Made by a program: the position numbers and the translations under genes
NCBI RefSeq assembly: GCF_000275725.1
Contig: NZ_AJTS01000041.1
Coordinates: 60,058-124,057 of the forward strand
DNA length: 64,000 nt
Source of the DNA: Vreelandella stevensii S18214
Lineage (GTDB): Bacteria; Pseudomonadota; Gammaproteobacteria; Pseudomonadales; Halomonadaceae
Direction: 5' to 3'
In this document: positions 17,925-29,129 of the stretch, one piece after another
How positions within the stretch are numbered: the first letter of the stretch is position 1
How the letters are laid out: every line of letters starts with the position of its first letter
Notes under the pieces: generated by a model
Seen by the model: the letters and a program-made list of their open reading frames with translations, nothing else
Database searches by the model: none
Told to the model about the DNA's origin: nothing

Positions 17925-19303
17925 ACGTTGGTCAGAATGGCGGTGGCGATGGTGAAGTAGATCAATACCCCCGAGGCATCGATCAGGGTCGTCACCAGCG
18001 GTGCCGAGGCTGTGGCCGGGTCGACCTTGAAGCGTTCCAGTACGAACGGCAGACACATGCCCATCATGCTACCGAACAGCACGATGGTGACCATGCTCAA
18101 CGCGACCACCATGGCGACTTCCTCACCGCCACGCATGACCCCGATGGGCGCGACGGCCAACGCCATGGTCAGCCCCAGCGCACCGGCCACCAGCAGCTCC
18201 CTGCCCAGCATCTTGCTCCAGTCCTTGACCCCTACGTCCCCGGTGGCCATACCCCGCACCATCAACGTGGCCGCCTGGGCGCCCGCATTACCGCCACTGC
18301 CAATCAACAGCGGCAGGAAGAATACCAGAGCGACCTGAGCGGCAATGGTATCTTCGAAGTACGCAATACCAGCCCCCGAAAACAGGTTGGCAAACACCAG
18401 CAGTACCAGCCAGGTCACCCGCTTGCGGTAAAGACTGGCCAAGGGCACCCGGCTGACACCGTCTTCCAGTTGGCCAATCGACATCCCTTTGTGGATATCT
18501 TCGGTGGCCTCGGATTCGGCCACGTCCATGGCATCATCGTGGGTCACGATCCCCACCATGCGTCCATCCTGATCGAGCACCGGCAGCGCCAGCAGGTCAT
18601 AACGCGCCACGATACGCGCCACTTCTTCCTGCTCTTCGTCTACGTGGGTGCTGATGACATCCTTGATCATGATGTCATCGACCACGGCTCCTGGACGGGC
18701 GACCATCAGCTGCCGTAGAGACATGGTTCCCACCAACTCGCCTTCCTTGTCGAGGATGTAGAGCTGGTAGACCGTTTCCGCATCCGGCGCTGTCTGTCGC
18801 ACCCGCATCATCGCCTGTGACACCGTCATGCCACTGGCTATCGCCACATAGTCAGAGGTCATGATGGCGCCGGCCGTGCCTTCTTCGTAGCTTGCCAGAC
18901 GCTTGAGATCTTCCCGCTCCTGGTGCGCCATGCGACGCAGCAACGCTTCGCGGCGGTCTTCATCGAGCAGGTTGAACAGATCCACTCGCTCGTCCGACCC
19001 CATCTCCTCAAGCAGCTTGAGCACTTGGGTGTCGCTCAGCTCACCGACGACTTCGAGCTGACTCTCGCCTGGCAGATAGCCCAGCACGTTGGCGGCTCGC
19101 TCGGTGGAGAGTATGTCCAGCACCGTCAGGGCCGCACGTAGCTCTTCATCCTCTTCGATCAGCTCTTCCAGCACTTCGCCAATATCGGCCGAGCGAATTT
19201 CAGCGAGGCGTTCTGCCAATTGCGCCTTGCTGGGCTCTTCCTTGACCAGCTCATCGAGCAGTTCGGTTTTCAATTCCTGTAAGGCTTCTTCGTTCAGCGC
19301 CAT
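17921..19303 (-). CDS. mgtE: Magnesium transporter MgtE (copy 2)
   Basis: A 460-residue MgtE. The ATG at 19303 (MALNEEALQELKTELL) is preferred because AGGAGAG lies just before it; the frame extends 57 bases further. Domains run as in copy 1: an N-domain with IRSADIGEVLEELIEEDEEL, a CBS pair (AGAIMTSDYVAIASGM, LLALPVLDQDGRMVGIVTHDDAMDV), and a pore with FFLPLLIGSGGNAGAQAATLMVRGMATGDV. The Asp before SGGNAG in copy 1 (VDSGG) is Gly here (IGSGG), so conduction or selectivity may differ. It carries a longer acidic N-terminus. Shares CTAG with the CDF gene stop. Confidence 0.92.
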   Translation of the reverse strand: MALNEEALQELKTELLDELVKEEPSKAQLAERLAEIRSADIGEVLEELIEEDEELRAALTVLDILSTERAANVLGYLPGESQLEVVGELSDTQVLKLLEEMGSDERVDLFNLLDEDRREALLRRMAHQEREDLKRLASYEEGTAGAIMTSDYVAIASGMTVSQAMMRVRQTAPDAETVYQLYILDKEGELVGTMSLRQLMVARPGAVVDDIMIKDVISTHVDEEQEEVARIVARYDLLALPVLDQDGRMVGIVTHDDAMDVAESEATEDIHKGMSIGQLEDGVSRVPLASLYRKRVTWLVLLVFANLFSGAGIAYFEDTIAAQVALVFFLPLLIGSGGNAGAQAATLMVRGMATGDVGVKDWSKMLGRELLVAGALGLTMALAVAPIGVMRGGEEVAMVVALSMVTIVLFGSMMGMCLPFVLERFKVDPATASAPLVTTLIDASGVLIYFTIATAILTNV

Positions 19304-19360
19304 CGCTCTCTCCTGATGCCATTCAAATCCGGGACGACTGACCACCATACTAACAGACAA

Positions 19361-19402
19361 AAAAAACGCCCCTTAAACCCTGGTCGGGTTTAAGGGGCGT
19401 TT
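19361..19402 (-). terminator. Rho-independent terminator of the atp operon
   Basis: A perfect 17-bp stem: the left arm 19364-19380 (AAACGCCCCTTAAACCC) pairs with 19386-19402 around the loop TGGTC. On the minus strand a T-run follows. It lies 20 bp past the atpC stop. Confidence 0.95.
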
Positions 19403-19421
19403 GGGTACACAGTGCGTGTAA

Positions 19422-19850
19422 CTAGCCTTTACCCGCCTTCTTGCGCAGCTGCTGGATCGTTCGCAACTGAGCAACGGCTTCGGCAAGTTCAGCAGCAGCA
19501 CGGGTATAATCCAGCTCTGCTGACTTGTCGTTAAAGGCTTTCAGCGCCTGCTGACGCGCTTCCTCGGCGGCGGCCTCGTCGAGGTCACCGGCACGAGCAG
19601 CGGCATCTGCCAGGATCGTCACGACATCTGGCTGGACTTCCATGAAGCCGCCAGAGACAAAGAAGTTTTCTTCCTTGCCGCCATCGTGGATCACGCGGAT
19701 CGGGCCCGGCTGAAGCTCGGTCAGCAGCGGGGCGTGCCCCGGCAAGATGCCGAGGTCACCCATGATCCCGGAAGCCACCACCTGCTCGACCTTGCCTGAG
19801 AAGATGGATGCTTCTGCGCTGACGATATTGCAAGTGAAGCTATTCGCCAT
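19422..19850 (-). CDS. atpC: ATP synthase F1 subunit epsilon
   Basis: A 142-residue subunit with the N-terminal beta-sandwich ([39 protein letters not shown]) and the C-terminal helical hairpin (about 90-140) that inhibits ATP hydrolysis. It is part of the F1 central stalk, binding gamma and the c-ring. Last gene of the operon, 24 bp after atpD, followed by a strong terminator. Confidence 0.97.
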   Translation of the reverse strand: MANSFTCNIVSAEASIFSGKVEQVVASGIMGDLGILPGHAPLLTELQPGPIRVIHDGGKEENFFVSGGFMEVQPDVVTILADAAARAGDLDEAAAEEARQQALKAFNDKSAELDYTRAAAELAEAVAQLRTIQQLRKKAGKG

Positions 19851-19874
19851 AGCGAATCCCCCTAATGGACGGGA

Positions 19875-21311
<1,437 letters not shown>

Positions 21312-21330
21312 TCAGACCACTCCCTCGGCG

Positions 21331-22221
21331 TTAAACGGCAGAAGCGCCGCCGACGATCTCGGAAATTTCCTGGGTGATGGCGGCCTGACGGGCCTTGTTG
21401 TAAACCATCTCCAGATCGTCAATCAGGTTGCCCGCGTTATCAGTGGCACTCTTCATAGCGATCATACGGGCGGCCTGTTCGCACGCACCGTTTTCGACTA
21501 CCGCCTGATACACCTGCGATTCGATGAATCGAACCAACAGGCTGTCCAGCAACGCCTTGGCATCCGGTTCATACAGGTAGTCCCAGCTTCCGGGACGGGC
21601 GTTTTCTTCGTCATGCTTCTCTTCGCTGCCCATGTCAGGGGACAGCGGAAGGATCTGATGCACGACCGGGCGCTGCGTCATGGTGTTCACGAACTCGTTG
21701 TACACCACGTACAGGCGATCCAGCCGACCTTCATCGTACGCTTCCAGCATGACCTTCACACTACCGATCAGACCCTCGACGGTCGGTGCTTCACCTAATC
21801 CGCTCTTGGCAGCAACCAGATTGCCACCATAATTGCGGAAGAAGGCACCGGCCTTGGAGCCAAGGGCACAGAAGTCCAGCTCAGCGCCTTGCTGTTTCCA
21901 GGCCATCGCATCTTTCAGAACGGCCTTGAACAGGTTGACGTTCAAGCCGCCACACAGGCCGCGGTCTGTCGACACCACGATATAACCCACGCGGTTGACA
22001 GGGCGCTCGACCATGTAGCGGTGCTTGTCTTCCTGCTCTACGTCTGCATCCGCAATATGGGCTACCACATTACGGATCTGCTTGGCGTAGGGCTGACTGG
22101 ACTTCATCAGATCTTGCGCTTTACGCATTTTCGATGCAGCCACCATTTCCATGGCGCTGGTGATCTTCTGCGTATTTTTGATGCTCCCGATCTGGGTGCG
22201 TATCTCTTTTGCAGCTGCCAT
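21331..22221 (-). CDS. atpG: ATP synthase F1 subunit gamma
   Basis: A 296-residue rotor subunit, slightly longer than E. coli (287). The N-terminal helix [36 protein letters not shown] and the C-terminal helix [29 protein letters not shown] form the coiled coil inside the alpha3beta3 head. DRGLCGGLN is the conserved central motif. An acidic insert around [16 protein letters not shown] accounts for the extra length. Confidence 0.97.
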   Translation of the reverse strand: MAAAKEIRTQIGSIKNTQKITSAMEMVAASKMRKAQDLMKSSQPYAKQIRNVVAHIADADVEQEDKHRYMVERPVNRVGYIVVSTDRGLCGGLNVNLFKAVLKDAMAWKQQGAELDFCALGSKAGAFFRNYGGNLVAAKSGLGEAPTVEGLIGSVKVMLEAYDEGRLDRLYVVYNEFVNTMTQRPVVHQILPLSPDMGSEEKHDEENARPGSWDYLYEPDAKALLDSLLVRFIESQVYQAVVENGACEQAARMIAMKSATDNAGNLIDDLEMVYNKARQAAITQEISEIVGGASAV

Positions 22222-22262
22222 AGCGATCTACCCTTCGTTCGTGGCTCTCAGAAAGCATGCAA

Positions 22263-22280
22263 GCCCGCCCGCAGGCGGGC
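22263..22280 (-). other. Intercistronic hairpin between atpA and atpG
   Basis: GCCCGCC (22263-22269) and GGCGGGC (22274-22280) form a 7-bp all-GC stem with a 4-nt loop in the 65-bp gap. No T-run, so it is more likely an mRNA stabiliser or processing site than a terminator. Confidence 0.5.
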
Positions 22281-22286
22281 CAGACA

Positions 22287-23831
22287 TTACCAGCTCTGAG
22301 TCGCCTTGAACTTCTCGAGACCCGACTTCAAACCGTCCTGAATCTCGCCGTTGTAGTCGCCGGTCTGGTTGATCTTGTCGAGCAGCTCGCCGTGCTCGGA
22401 CTTCATGTAGTCGTGCAGGGCACGTTCGAAGTCCAGCACTTTCTCGACGCCCACGTCATCCAGGTGACCTTCGTTGGCTGCGTACAGAGACAGCGCCATT
22501 TCCGCCACGGACATCGGCGAATACTGCTTCTGCTTCATCAGCTCGGTGACACGCTGACCGTGTTCGAGCTGCTTACGCGTGGCTTCATCCAGGTCAGAGG
22601 CAAACTGCGAGAACGCCGCCAGTTCGCGGTACTGAGCCAGCGCCAGACGCACACCACCACCCAGCTTCTTGATGATCTTGGTCTGTGCGGCACCACCAAC
22701 ACGAGAAACCGATAAGCCTGCGTTGATCGCCGGACGGATACCGGAGTTGAACAGGTTGGTTTCCAGGAAGATCTGACCATCGGTGATGGAGATAACGTTG
22801 GTCGGAACGAAGGCCGATACGTCACCGCCCTGGGTTTCGATGATCGGCAGCGCGGTCAAGGAACCGGTCTTGCCTTTCACTTCGCCATTGGTGAACTTCT
22901 CGACGTAGTCGACGTTGACGCGCGCAGCGCGCTCCAGCAGGCGGGAGTGGAGATAGAACACGTCACCCGGGTAAGCTTCACGACCCGGCGGACGACGCAG
23001 CAGCAGCGATACCTGACGGTAGGCAACGGCCTGCTTGGAGAGATCGTCATACACGATCAGTGCGTCTTCGCCACGGTCACGGAAGTACTCGCCCATGGTG
23101 CAGCCGGAGTAGGCCGCCAGGAACTGCATGGGTGCCGGGTCGGCAGCGCCAGCCGCCACCACGATGGTGTGCTCCATCGCGCCGTGCTCTTCGAGCTTGC
23201 GCACCACGTTGGCAATGGTCGACTGCTTCTGACCGATGGCCACGTAGACACAGGTCACGCCCTTGCCTTTCTGGTTGATGATCGCATCGATGGCAATGGC
23301 GGATTTACCGATCTGACGGTCGCCGATGATCAGCTCACGCTGACCACGACCGATCGGCACCATGGCGTCGATGGACTTCAGACCCGTCTGGATGGGCTCG
23401 TCAACGGACTGACGGGTGATAACGCCAGGCGCTACCTTTTCTACCGCGTCGGTCAGCTTGGCATTGATGTCGCCCTTGCCGTCGATGGGGTTACCCAGCG
23501 CGTCGACAACGCGACCCACCAGCTCGGGGCCTACCGGAACTTCAAGAATACGACCGGTACACTGAGCGGTCATGCCTTCTTCAAGCTGCAGGTAGTCACC
23601 CAGGACAACGGCACCCACGGAGTCACGCTCCAAGTTGAGTACCATGCCGAAGATGCTGTTGGGGAATTCAATCATTTCACCGAACATCGCGTCTTCGAGG
23701 CCGTGAATTTTCACGATACCGTCGGAAACGCTGACGATGGTGCCCTGATTACGGGCTTCGGATGCGACGTCAAGCTTCTCAATTCGCTGCTTGATGATGT
23801 CGCTGATCTCGGAAGGATTCAGTTGCTGCAT
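22287..23831 (-). CDS. atpA: ATP synthase F1 subunit alpha
   Basis: A 514-residue regulatory nucleotide-binding subunit (E. coli 513). It begins [20 protein letters not shown]. The P-loop is GDRQIGKS (170-177), with Ile and Ser where E. coli has [41 protein letters not shown] is the conserved catalytic-face segment and [10 protein letters not shown] carries the arginine finger. It starts 16 bp after the atpH stop. Confidence 0.98.
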   Translation of the reverse strand: MQQLNPSEISDIIKQRIEKLDVASEARNQGTIVSVSDGIVKIHGLEDAMFGEMIEFPNSIFGMVLNLERDSVGAVVLGDYLQLEEGMTAQCTGRILEVPVGPELVGRVVDALGNPIDGKGDINAKLTDAVEKVAPGVITRQSVDEPIQTGLKSIDAMVPIGRGQRELIIGDRQIGKSAIAIDAIINQKGKGVTCVYVAIGQKQSTIANVVRKLEEHGAMEHTIVVAAGAADPAPMQFLAAYSGCTMGEYFRDRGEDALIVYDDLSKQAVAYRQVSLLLRRPPGREAYPGDVFYLHSRLLERAARVNVDYVEKFTNGEVKGKTGSLTALPIIETQGGDVSAFVPTNVISITDGQIFLETNLFNSGIRPAINAGLSVSRVGGAAQTKIIKKLGGGVRLALAQYRELAAFSQFASDLDEATRKQLEHGQRVTELMKQKQYSPMSVAEMALSLYAANEGHLDDVGVEKVLDFERALHDYMKSEHGELLDKINQTGDYNGEIQDGLKSGLEKFKATQSW

Positions 23832-23847
23832 GCCATGTCCCTCAGAC

Positions 23848-24384
23848 TCAAGCGGTCAGCGCTTCGGAAAGACGGTTCAATCGACCACGCACCGAACCGT
23901 CAATGACGGTATCGCCGGCACGCAGGATGACACCGCCGATGAGCGACTTGTCGACCTGAGTAGTAATGGAGATTTCGCGATTCAGACGTTTCTTGAGCGC
24001 GTTTGCCAGCTTGGTCTGCTGCTTGCTATCCAGCTTGTAGGCTGAAACCACAGTGACGTCGATACGCTTTTCATGTTCTGCGCGAAGGTGTTCAAACTGT
24101 TCAGCGATTGCACTCAACGCCATCAACCGACGCTGGTCGGCCAGGGTGGTGAGAAACCGCTGGAAAGCGTCATCGGCACCGTCGCCCAGCATGTCAGCCA
24201 GCAACGCCACTTTCTGTTCGCTACCCAGTTTGGGACTACCTAACAGGTTGGCGACCTGATGATCCTTGACAATGAGACCTGCCATTGCCAGTGACTGAGA
24301 CCAGGTATCCAGTGCCTGATGATCGCGCGCGTATTCAAACGCCGCTTTGGCGTAAGGACGAGCGACGGTCGTTTGTTCCGCCAT
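23848..24384 (-). CDS. atpH: ATP synthase F1 subunit delta
   Basis: A 178-residue stator subunit (E. coli 177). The N-terminal helical domain ([23 protein letters not shown]) binds alpha, and the C-terminal part ([29 protein letters not shown] ... [24 protein letters not shown]) is the family signature. It anchors the b dimer to the top of F1. 11 bp separates it from atpF. Confidence 0.97.
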   Translation of the reverse strand: MAEQTTVARPYAKAAFEYARDHQALDTWSQSLAMAGLIVKDHQVANLLGSPKLGSEQKVALLADMLGDGADDAFQRFLTTLADQRRLMALSAIAEQFEHLRAEHEKRIDVTVVSAYKLDSKQQTKLANALKKRLNREISITTQVDKSLIGGVILRAGDTVIDGSVRGRLNRLSEALTA

Positions 24385-24395
24385 GGATCACCTCC

Positions 24396-24866
24396 TTACA
24401 GTTCAGCGGCAAGCTTATCAAGCAAGTCGCGGTGCGCTTTCTCGTCAACAGAGGCTTCAAGAACACGCTCGGCGCCTATGATCGCAAGGTGAGAAACCTG
24501 CGCACGCAACTCGTCTTTCGCGCGATTGATTTCTTGCTCAATTTCAGCCCGAGCACTGGCCACCAGACGCTCGCCTTCGGCACGTGCTTGTTCACGTGCT
24601 TCTTCGATCATCTGCGCAGAGCGCTTGTTCGCTTGCTCGAGGATTTGAGATGCCTGCTCCTTGCTTTCACGCAGCGTCTGCTCGGCACGCTCTTGAGCGA
24701 GCTCAAGGTCACGCGTCGCACGGCTGGCTGCGTCCAAGCCATCAGCAATCTTTTTCTGACGCTCGTGAAGCGCGTTGCTGATCGGAGGCCACACATACTT
24801 TATGCAAAACCAGACAAAGATCGCGAAGGCGATCGTTTGCCCGATAAGCGTCATGTTGATATTCAC
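24396..24866 (-). CDS. atpF: ATP synthase Fo subunit b
   Basis: A 156-residue peripheral stalk subunit, the same length as E. coli. One N-terminal TM helix (about 5-26, [23 protein letters not shown]) is followed by a long charged coiled coil (about 30-140) that dimerises, with the [21 protein letters not shown] heptad region. Confidence 0.97.
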   Translation of the reverse strand: MNINMTLIGQTIAFAIFVWFCIKYVWPPISNALHERQKKIADGLDAASRATRDLELAQERAEQTLRESKEQASQILEQANKRSAQMIEEAREQARAEGERLVASARAEIEQEINRAKDELRAQVSHLAIIGAERVLEASVDEKAHRDLLDKLAAEL

Positions 24867-24912
24867 AGGGATGTACCTCTGACAAATTCGTGGCGACCGG
24901 AGTGAAACAAAA

Positions 24913-24932
24913 CCGAGCGGTTGCCCGCTCGG
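24913..24932 (-). other. Intercistronic hairpin between atpE and atpF
   Basis: CCGAGCGG (24913-24920) pairs with CCGCTCGG (24925-24932) around TTGC: an 8-bp GC-rich stem just past the atpE stop. It could protect the atpE message 3' end and help make excess subunit c. Confidence 0.5.
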
Positions 24933-24942
24933 TCAAGCTGCA

Positions 24943-25170
24943 TTAACCGGCAACAACGAAGATCAGGTACATCGCGATACCAACACCGATCATCGGTACG
25001 GCGTCAAGCAGACCGGCCATGATGAAGGTACGAGTTTGCAGCTGGTCGCTCAGCTCAGGCTGACGAGCGGTGTTGTCCAGCAGCTTGCCACCCAGCATGG
25101 CGAAACCAAAGCCAGTGGTCAGGGCGCTAACACTGATGATGATGGCGGCAGCAATGTAGACGATTTCCAT
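24943..25170 (-). CDS. atpE: ATP synthase Fo subunit c (H+ type)
   Basis: A 75-residue hairpin of two TM helices. The loop is the conserved ARQPEL (35-40). The ion site is Asp56 in [12 protein letters not shown]. The Na+ signature (a Gln in helix 1 and Ser/Thr next to the carboxylate) is absent, so the rotor should be H+-driven. The gene is in the expected place between atpB and atpF. Confidence 0.97.
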   Translation of the reverse strand: MEIVYIAAAIIISVSALTTGFGFAMLGGKLLDNTARQPELSDQLQTRTFIMAGLLDAVPMIGVGIAMYLIFVVAG

Positions 25171-25241
25171 GATGAAGCTCCTGATAGTGCGTTAATTTCA
25201 AGGGTTTAGGTTAAGGGTTTAATGCAAAGCGTTGCTCGGGT

Positions 25242-26078
<837 letters not shown>

Positions 26079-26084
26079 TCAAGT

Positions 26085-26492
26085 TTAAGGGGTTGACCGC
26101 TCACGCACGAGCCAGGGGGCTAGCCAGTGCATCAGTTGGGCCACCACATAGGCGACAAAGAAAAAAGCTGGGTTTGAAGGGGGCGCTATCGTCAGCACTA
26201 TGGCGAATAACGCCACCGTCAAACCAAACTTGCCTGCTGCAGCCTGGTACAAGTTGAGCACATTACGCTGTGGTTGGCGGTTACGCTGCTGCCTTTGACC
26301 ACGCCACACAAAATAGATGGTCGGTAGAAGGCTAATCAGCCCCCCCGACAAGGCAGACCCTGCTGCCTCGATGCCGACCATGACGCTTGCCAACATGGCC
26401 ACCAGCAAGATCACCACCAGCTGAGCAAGAAACAGCCGCCGAAAATCCAATAGACGCCGACGGACAGGCGCTGCACTTTTCACTTTGACCAC
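26085..26492 (-). CDS. atpI: ATP synthase accessory protein I
   Basis: A 135-residue membrane protein with four TM segments (about 20-42, 44-66, 80-105, 108-125) in the atpI position, first in the operon. The conserved pattern FRRLFLAQL and SGGLISLLPTIYFVWRG fits AtpI, which helps assemble the c-ring. The start is uncertain: GTG at 26492 is only two bases from the GGAG motif, and a GTG at 26483 is the alternative. Confidence 0.85.
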   Translation of the reverse strand: MVKVKSAAPVRRRLLDFRRLFLAQLVVILLVAMLASVMVGIEAAGSALSGGLISLLPTIYFVWRGQRQQRNRQPQRNVLNLYQAAAGKFGLTVALFAIVLTIAPPSNPAFFFVAYVVAQLMHWLAPWLVRERSTP

Positions 26493-26574
26493 GACTCCGT
26501 GCAGGCTGGGCTGCTGCTCAATAGGATACCGAGTACGCCGGTTCGTCCAAGCAAGCTTTCGACAAACACGGCGG

Positions 26575-26603
26575 ATTATAGGGAAGCGCTATCACACCTT
26601 CAA
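26575..26603 (-). promoter_or_regulatory. Predicted atp operon promoter
   Basis: On the minus strand TTGAAG (26603-26598), a 17-bp spacer and a perfect TATAAT (26580-26575), about 80 bp before atpI. It is the best sigma-70 promoter I can see here and fits a highly expressed operon. Confidence 0.75.
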
Positions 26604-26685
26604 CCGAAGTTGCACGGATTTCGTACGTTTTGGCGTTTACTTGCGACCAAAGGGTTAAAAAAAGGCCGCATATTTCATTAGCCTG

Positions 26686-27630
26686 CTACTTTATGTGCGC
26701 AAGAATGCCATCCAGCTCTTCAAGGCTTGTATAACGTATGGTGACTTTGCCTTTGCCCTTTTGACCGTGGTCGATGGAGACAGGCGCGCCCAGTAGCTCG
26801 CCCAGGTGCGTTTCGAGGCGCGCCACATCGGCGGTCTTGGCCACTTTTTTGGCCGATGCTACCGGTGACTGCTGAGTGTCGTGCACCTTCTTGACCAGCG
26901 CCTCGGTGTCTCTCACCGTCAGGTCCTTGTTGACCACTTCATGGGCCACCTGGCGTTGCTGAGCGCTGTTCAACGACAGCAGGGCACGAGCATGCCCCAT
27001 ATCCAGATCGCCACGCTCCAGCAGGGTCTGCACTTCCGGGTCCAGGGCCAACAAGCGCAGCAGGTTGGCCACCTGCGTGCGGGATTTGCCCACGGCATCG
27101 GCCACCTGCTGCTGGGTAAGCTCGAACTCTTCTGCCAAGCGTTTTAACGCCAGCGCTTCTTCGATGGCATTGAGGTTTTCACGCTGAATGTTCTCGATCA
27201 GCGCCAGCGCCAGCGCCACGTCGTCGCTGACATGGCGAATGACCGCCGGAATGACATCCAGCTCGGCCAGTTGGGCAGCGCGCCAGCGCCGTTCACCGGC
27301 AATGATTTCATAGCGGTCCGGGCCAATCGGGCGAACGACGATCGGCTGCATGACCCCCTGGGCACGAATGGAGTCGGCCAGCTCCTCCAGTGCCTCAGGC
27401 TGAATGTCGCGGCGAGGCTGGTACTTGCCCCGCGTCAGCTGCCCCAGCGGCAGCCGCTCCAGGCGTTCGGCATGGGCATCGTCCTGCGTTACCTCGGCGG
27501 CGGAGCCTTCCGGCAGCAGCGCCTCTGTGCCTTGCGAGGCGCTGTTGGTCAGATCCAAACTGTCACGACGACGGGCGCCCGCACCAATCAGGGCATCCAG
27601 GCCACGTCCTAGCGCGCGTTTACGCGTCAT
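26686..27630 (-). CDS. parB: Chromosome partitioning protein ParB
   Basis: A 314-residue CTP-dependent parS-binding clamp. The N-terminus (MTRKRALGRGLDALIG) is typical. It contains the ParB/Srx motif PRRDIQPEALEELADSI, the CTP-binding GERRWRAAQ, and the helix-turn-helix ELTQQQVADAVGKSRTQVANLLRLL; the C-terminal dimerisation domain ends SLEELDGILAHIK. It loads at parS and spreads. Four perfect parS sites lie 26-32 kb to the right. It follows parA by 66 bp. Confidence 0.97.
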   Translation of the reverse strand: MTRKRALGRGLDALIGAGARRRDSLDLTNSASQGTEALLPEGSAAEVTQDDAHAERLERLPLGQLTRGKYQPRRDIQPEALEELADSIRAQGVMQPIVVRPIGPDRYEIIAGERRWRAAQLAELDVIPAVIRHVSDDVALALALIENIQRENLNAIEEALALKRLAEEFELTQQQVADAVGKSRTQVANLLRLLALDPEVQTLLERGDLDMGHARALLSLNSAQQRQVAHEVVNKDLTVRDTEALVKKVHDTQQSPVASAKKVAKTADVARLETHLGELLGAPVSIDHGQKGKGKVTIRYTSLEELDGILAHIK

Positions 27631-27696
27631 TCGCTTTCCCTCGTTGAACGTTACGTACTTCGAACCTTACAGCGACAGCCGCCGTAACGACAGGCG

Positions 27697-28464
27697 TTAC
27701 AGTGACAACCGTCGAATCATCTCTTTGGCCAGCACGCGGTAGGCCTGGCTGCCCCGCGAAAAACGGGCGTACTGGGTCACGGGCAGGCCATGGCTTGGCG
27801 CTTCTGCCACTTTCACGTTGCGCGGAATGGTGGTTTTCAGCAGCGCATCGCCGAAAAAGTCGCGTAGCTGCTTGTCCACTTCCCGCGTGAGGCTGGTGCG
27901 CTTGTCGTACATGGTGCGCAGGATACCGGAGACGGCAAGCTCAGGATTCACGCTCTGCTTGATCTGTTCCACGGTATCCAGCAGCGCCGAGAGTCCTTCC
28001 AGAGCGTAAAATTCACACTGCAGCGGGATCAGTACGCCGTGGGCTGCAGTAAGCGCATTCACCGTGAGCATGTTCAGCGACGGCGGGCAGTCGATCAGCA
28101 CCACATCGTATTCGTCGGCCACGCTGGCCAGCGCCTGAGAAAGGCGACTCTGCCGCTGCTCGGCGTCCAGCAGCTCGACTTCCGCTGCCGTCAAATCGCC
28201 ATTGCCCGGCAAGACATCGTAACGAACCGACAAACCGCGCACGATGGCGTCGCTGGCCGAGGTTTCCCCCAGCAGCACGTCCAGCACGCTCTTTTCCAGA
28301 TCGTACTTGTCGATCCCACTGCCCATGCTGGCATGCCCCTGGGGGTCAAGGTCGACCAACAGTACGCGCCGGTCCAGGGCGGCCAGGCTGGCGGCCAGAT
28401 TGACGGCTGAAGTGGTCTTGCCCACGCCGCCTTTTTGGTTGGTCAGGGCAATGGTCTGGCTCAC
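27697..28464 (-). CDS. parA: Chromosome partitioning ATPase ParA
   Basis: A 255-residue deviant Walker ATPase. The P-loop KGGVGKTT is at 11-18, followed by VLLVDLDPQGHASMGSG and VLIDCPPSLNMLTVNAL (Walker B). It uses a GTG start at 28464 that overlaps the rsmG stop by one base (TAGTG). With ParB it moves the origin region after replication. It lacks the N-terminal DNA-binding extension of plasmid P1-type ParA, as expected for a chromosomal (Soj) type. Confidence 0.97.
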   Translation of the reverse strand: MSQTIALTNQKGGVGKTTSAVNLAASLAALDRRVLLVDLDPQGHASMGSGIDKYDLEKSVLDVLLGETSASDAIVRGLSVRYDVLPGNGDLTAAEVELLDAEQRQSRLSQALASVADEYDVVLIDCPPSLNMLTVNALTAAHGVLIPLQCEFYALEGLSALLDTVEQIKQSVNPELAVSGILRTMYDKRTSLTREVDKQLRDFFGDALLKTTIPRNVKVAEAPSHGLPVTQYARFSRGSQAYRVLAKEMIRRLSL

Positions 28465-29129
28465 TACTCAACTCCTTTTGGGGTCAGGATCAACAGCTGC
28501 CGCTCGGCCGTCTCGAAGGGTACATTCAACAGGTGCCGAGCGTTCAGTTCAACACCTGCTGGCAGGTCGCGCAGCTCGTCATCGGCACCGGGGCCCTTCA
28601 TGGCCAGCCACTGGCCGTCGGCGGTCGGTAGCGGGCGCGTCAAGGTCACGAAGTCCACCAGGCTGGCGAAGGCCCGCGAGATCACCTGATCGAAGTGCTG
28701 GCCCGCAAACTGTTCGACCCTTGCCTGAGTGGGCGTCACATTGCTCAGCGCCAGCTCCATGACGGCCTGCCGTTGGAAGCGAACCTTCTTGCCGTTGCTG
28801 TCCAGCAGCGTCACCTGAAGCTCGGGCTTCAAAATCGCCAGCACCAGCCCAGGCAAGCCTGGCCCGGCGCCTACGTCCAGAAGTCGGGGCCCCCGTACGT
28901 AGGGCGCCACCGCCGCGCTGTCCAGCACGTGGCGAGACACCATTTCATCGACGTCGCGTACGGCGGTGAGGTTATAAGCCCGGTTCCACTTGTGCAATAG
29001 CGCCAGCAGCCCCAGCAGCTGCTCACGCTGGGTGGGCGTAATGGCGATATCCAGTTGGGCCAGCCCTTGCTCCAGTCTGGGGGCCACGCTAGCGGGCAGA
29101 CTTTCAATCAGCGGCGGCAAGAAACTCAT
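28464..29129 (-). CDS. rsmG: 16S rRNA (guanine527-N7)-methyltransferase RsmG
   Basis: A 221-residue Rossmann-fold methyltransferase. The AdoMet motif I is [17 protein letters not shown], followed by [16 protein letters not shown], and the upstream [26 protein letters not shown] is family-specific. It methylates G527 in the 530 loop; loss gives low-level streptomycin resistance. Its start overlaps the mnmG stop by 4 bp (ATGA), the standard mnmG-rsmG arrangement. Confidence 0.97.
   Translation of the reverse strand: MSFLPPLIESLPASVAPRLEQGLAQLDIAITPTQREQLLGLLALLHKWNRAYNLTAVRDVDEMVSRHVLDSAAVAPYVRGPRLLDVGAGPGLPGLVLAILKPELQVTLLDSNGKKVRFQRQAVMELALSNVTPTQARVEQFAGQHFDQVISRAFASLVDFVTLTRPLPTADGQWLAMKGPGADDELRDLPAGVELNARHLLNVPFETAERQLLILTPKGVE

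Noticed and set aside
24590-24605. parS-like TTGTTCACGTGCTT in atpF
   Set aside because: Only partial match to the 16-mer palindrome; likely chance.
27815-27828. CACTTTCACGTTG in parA, parS-like
   Set aside because: One arm only; not palindromic.
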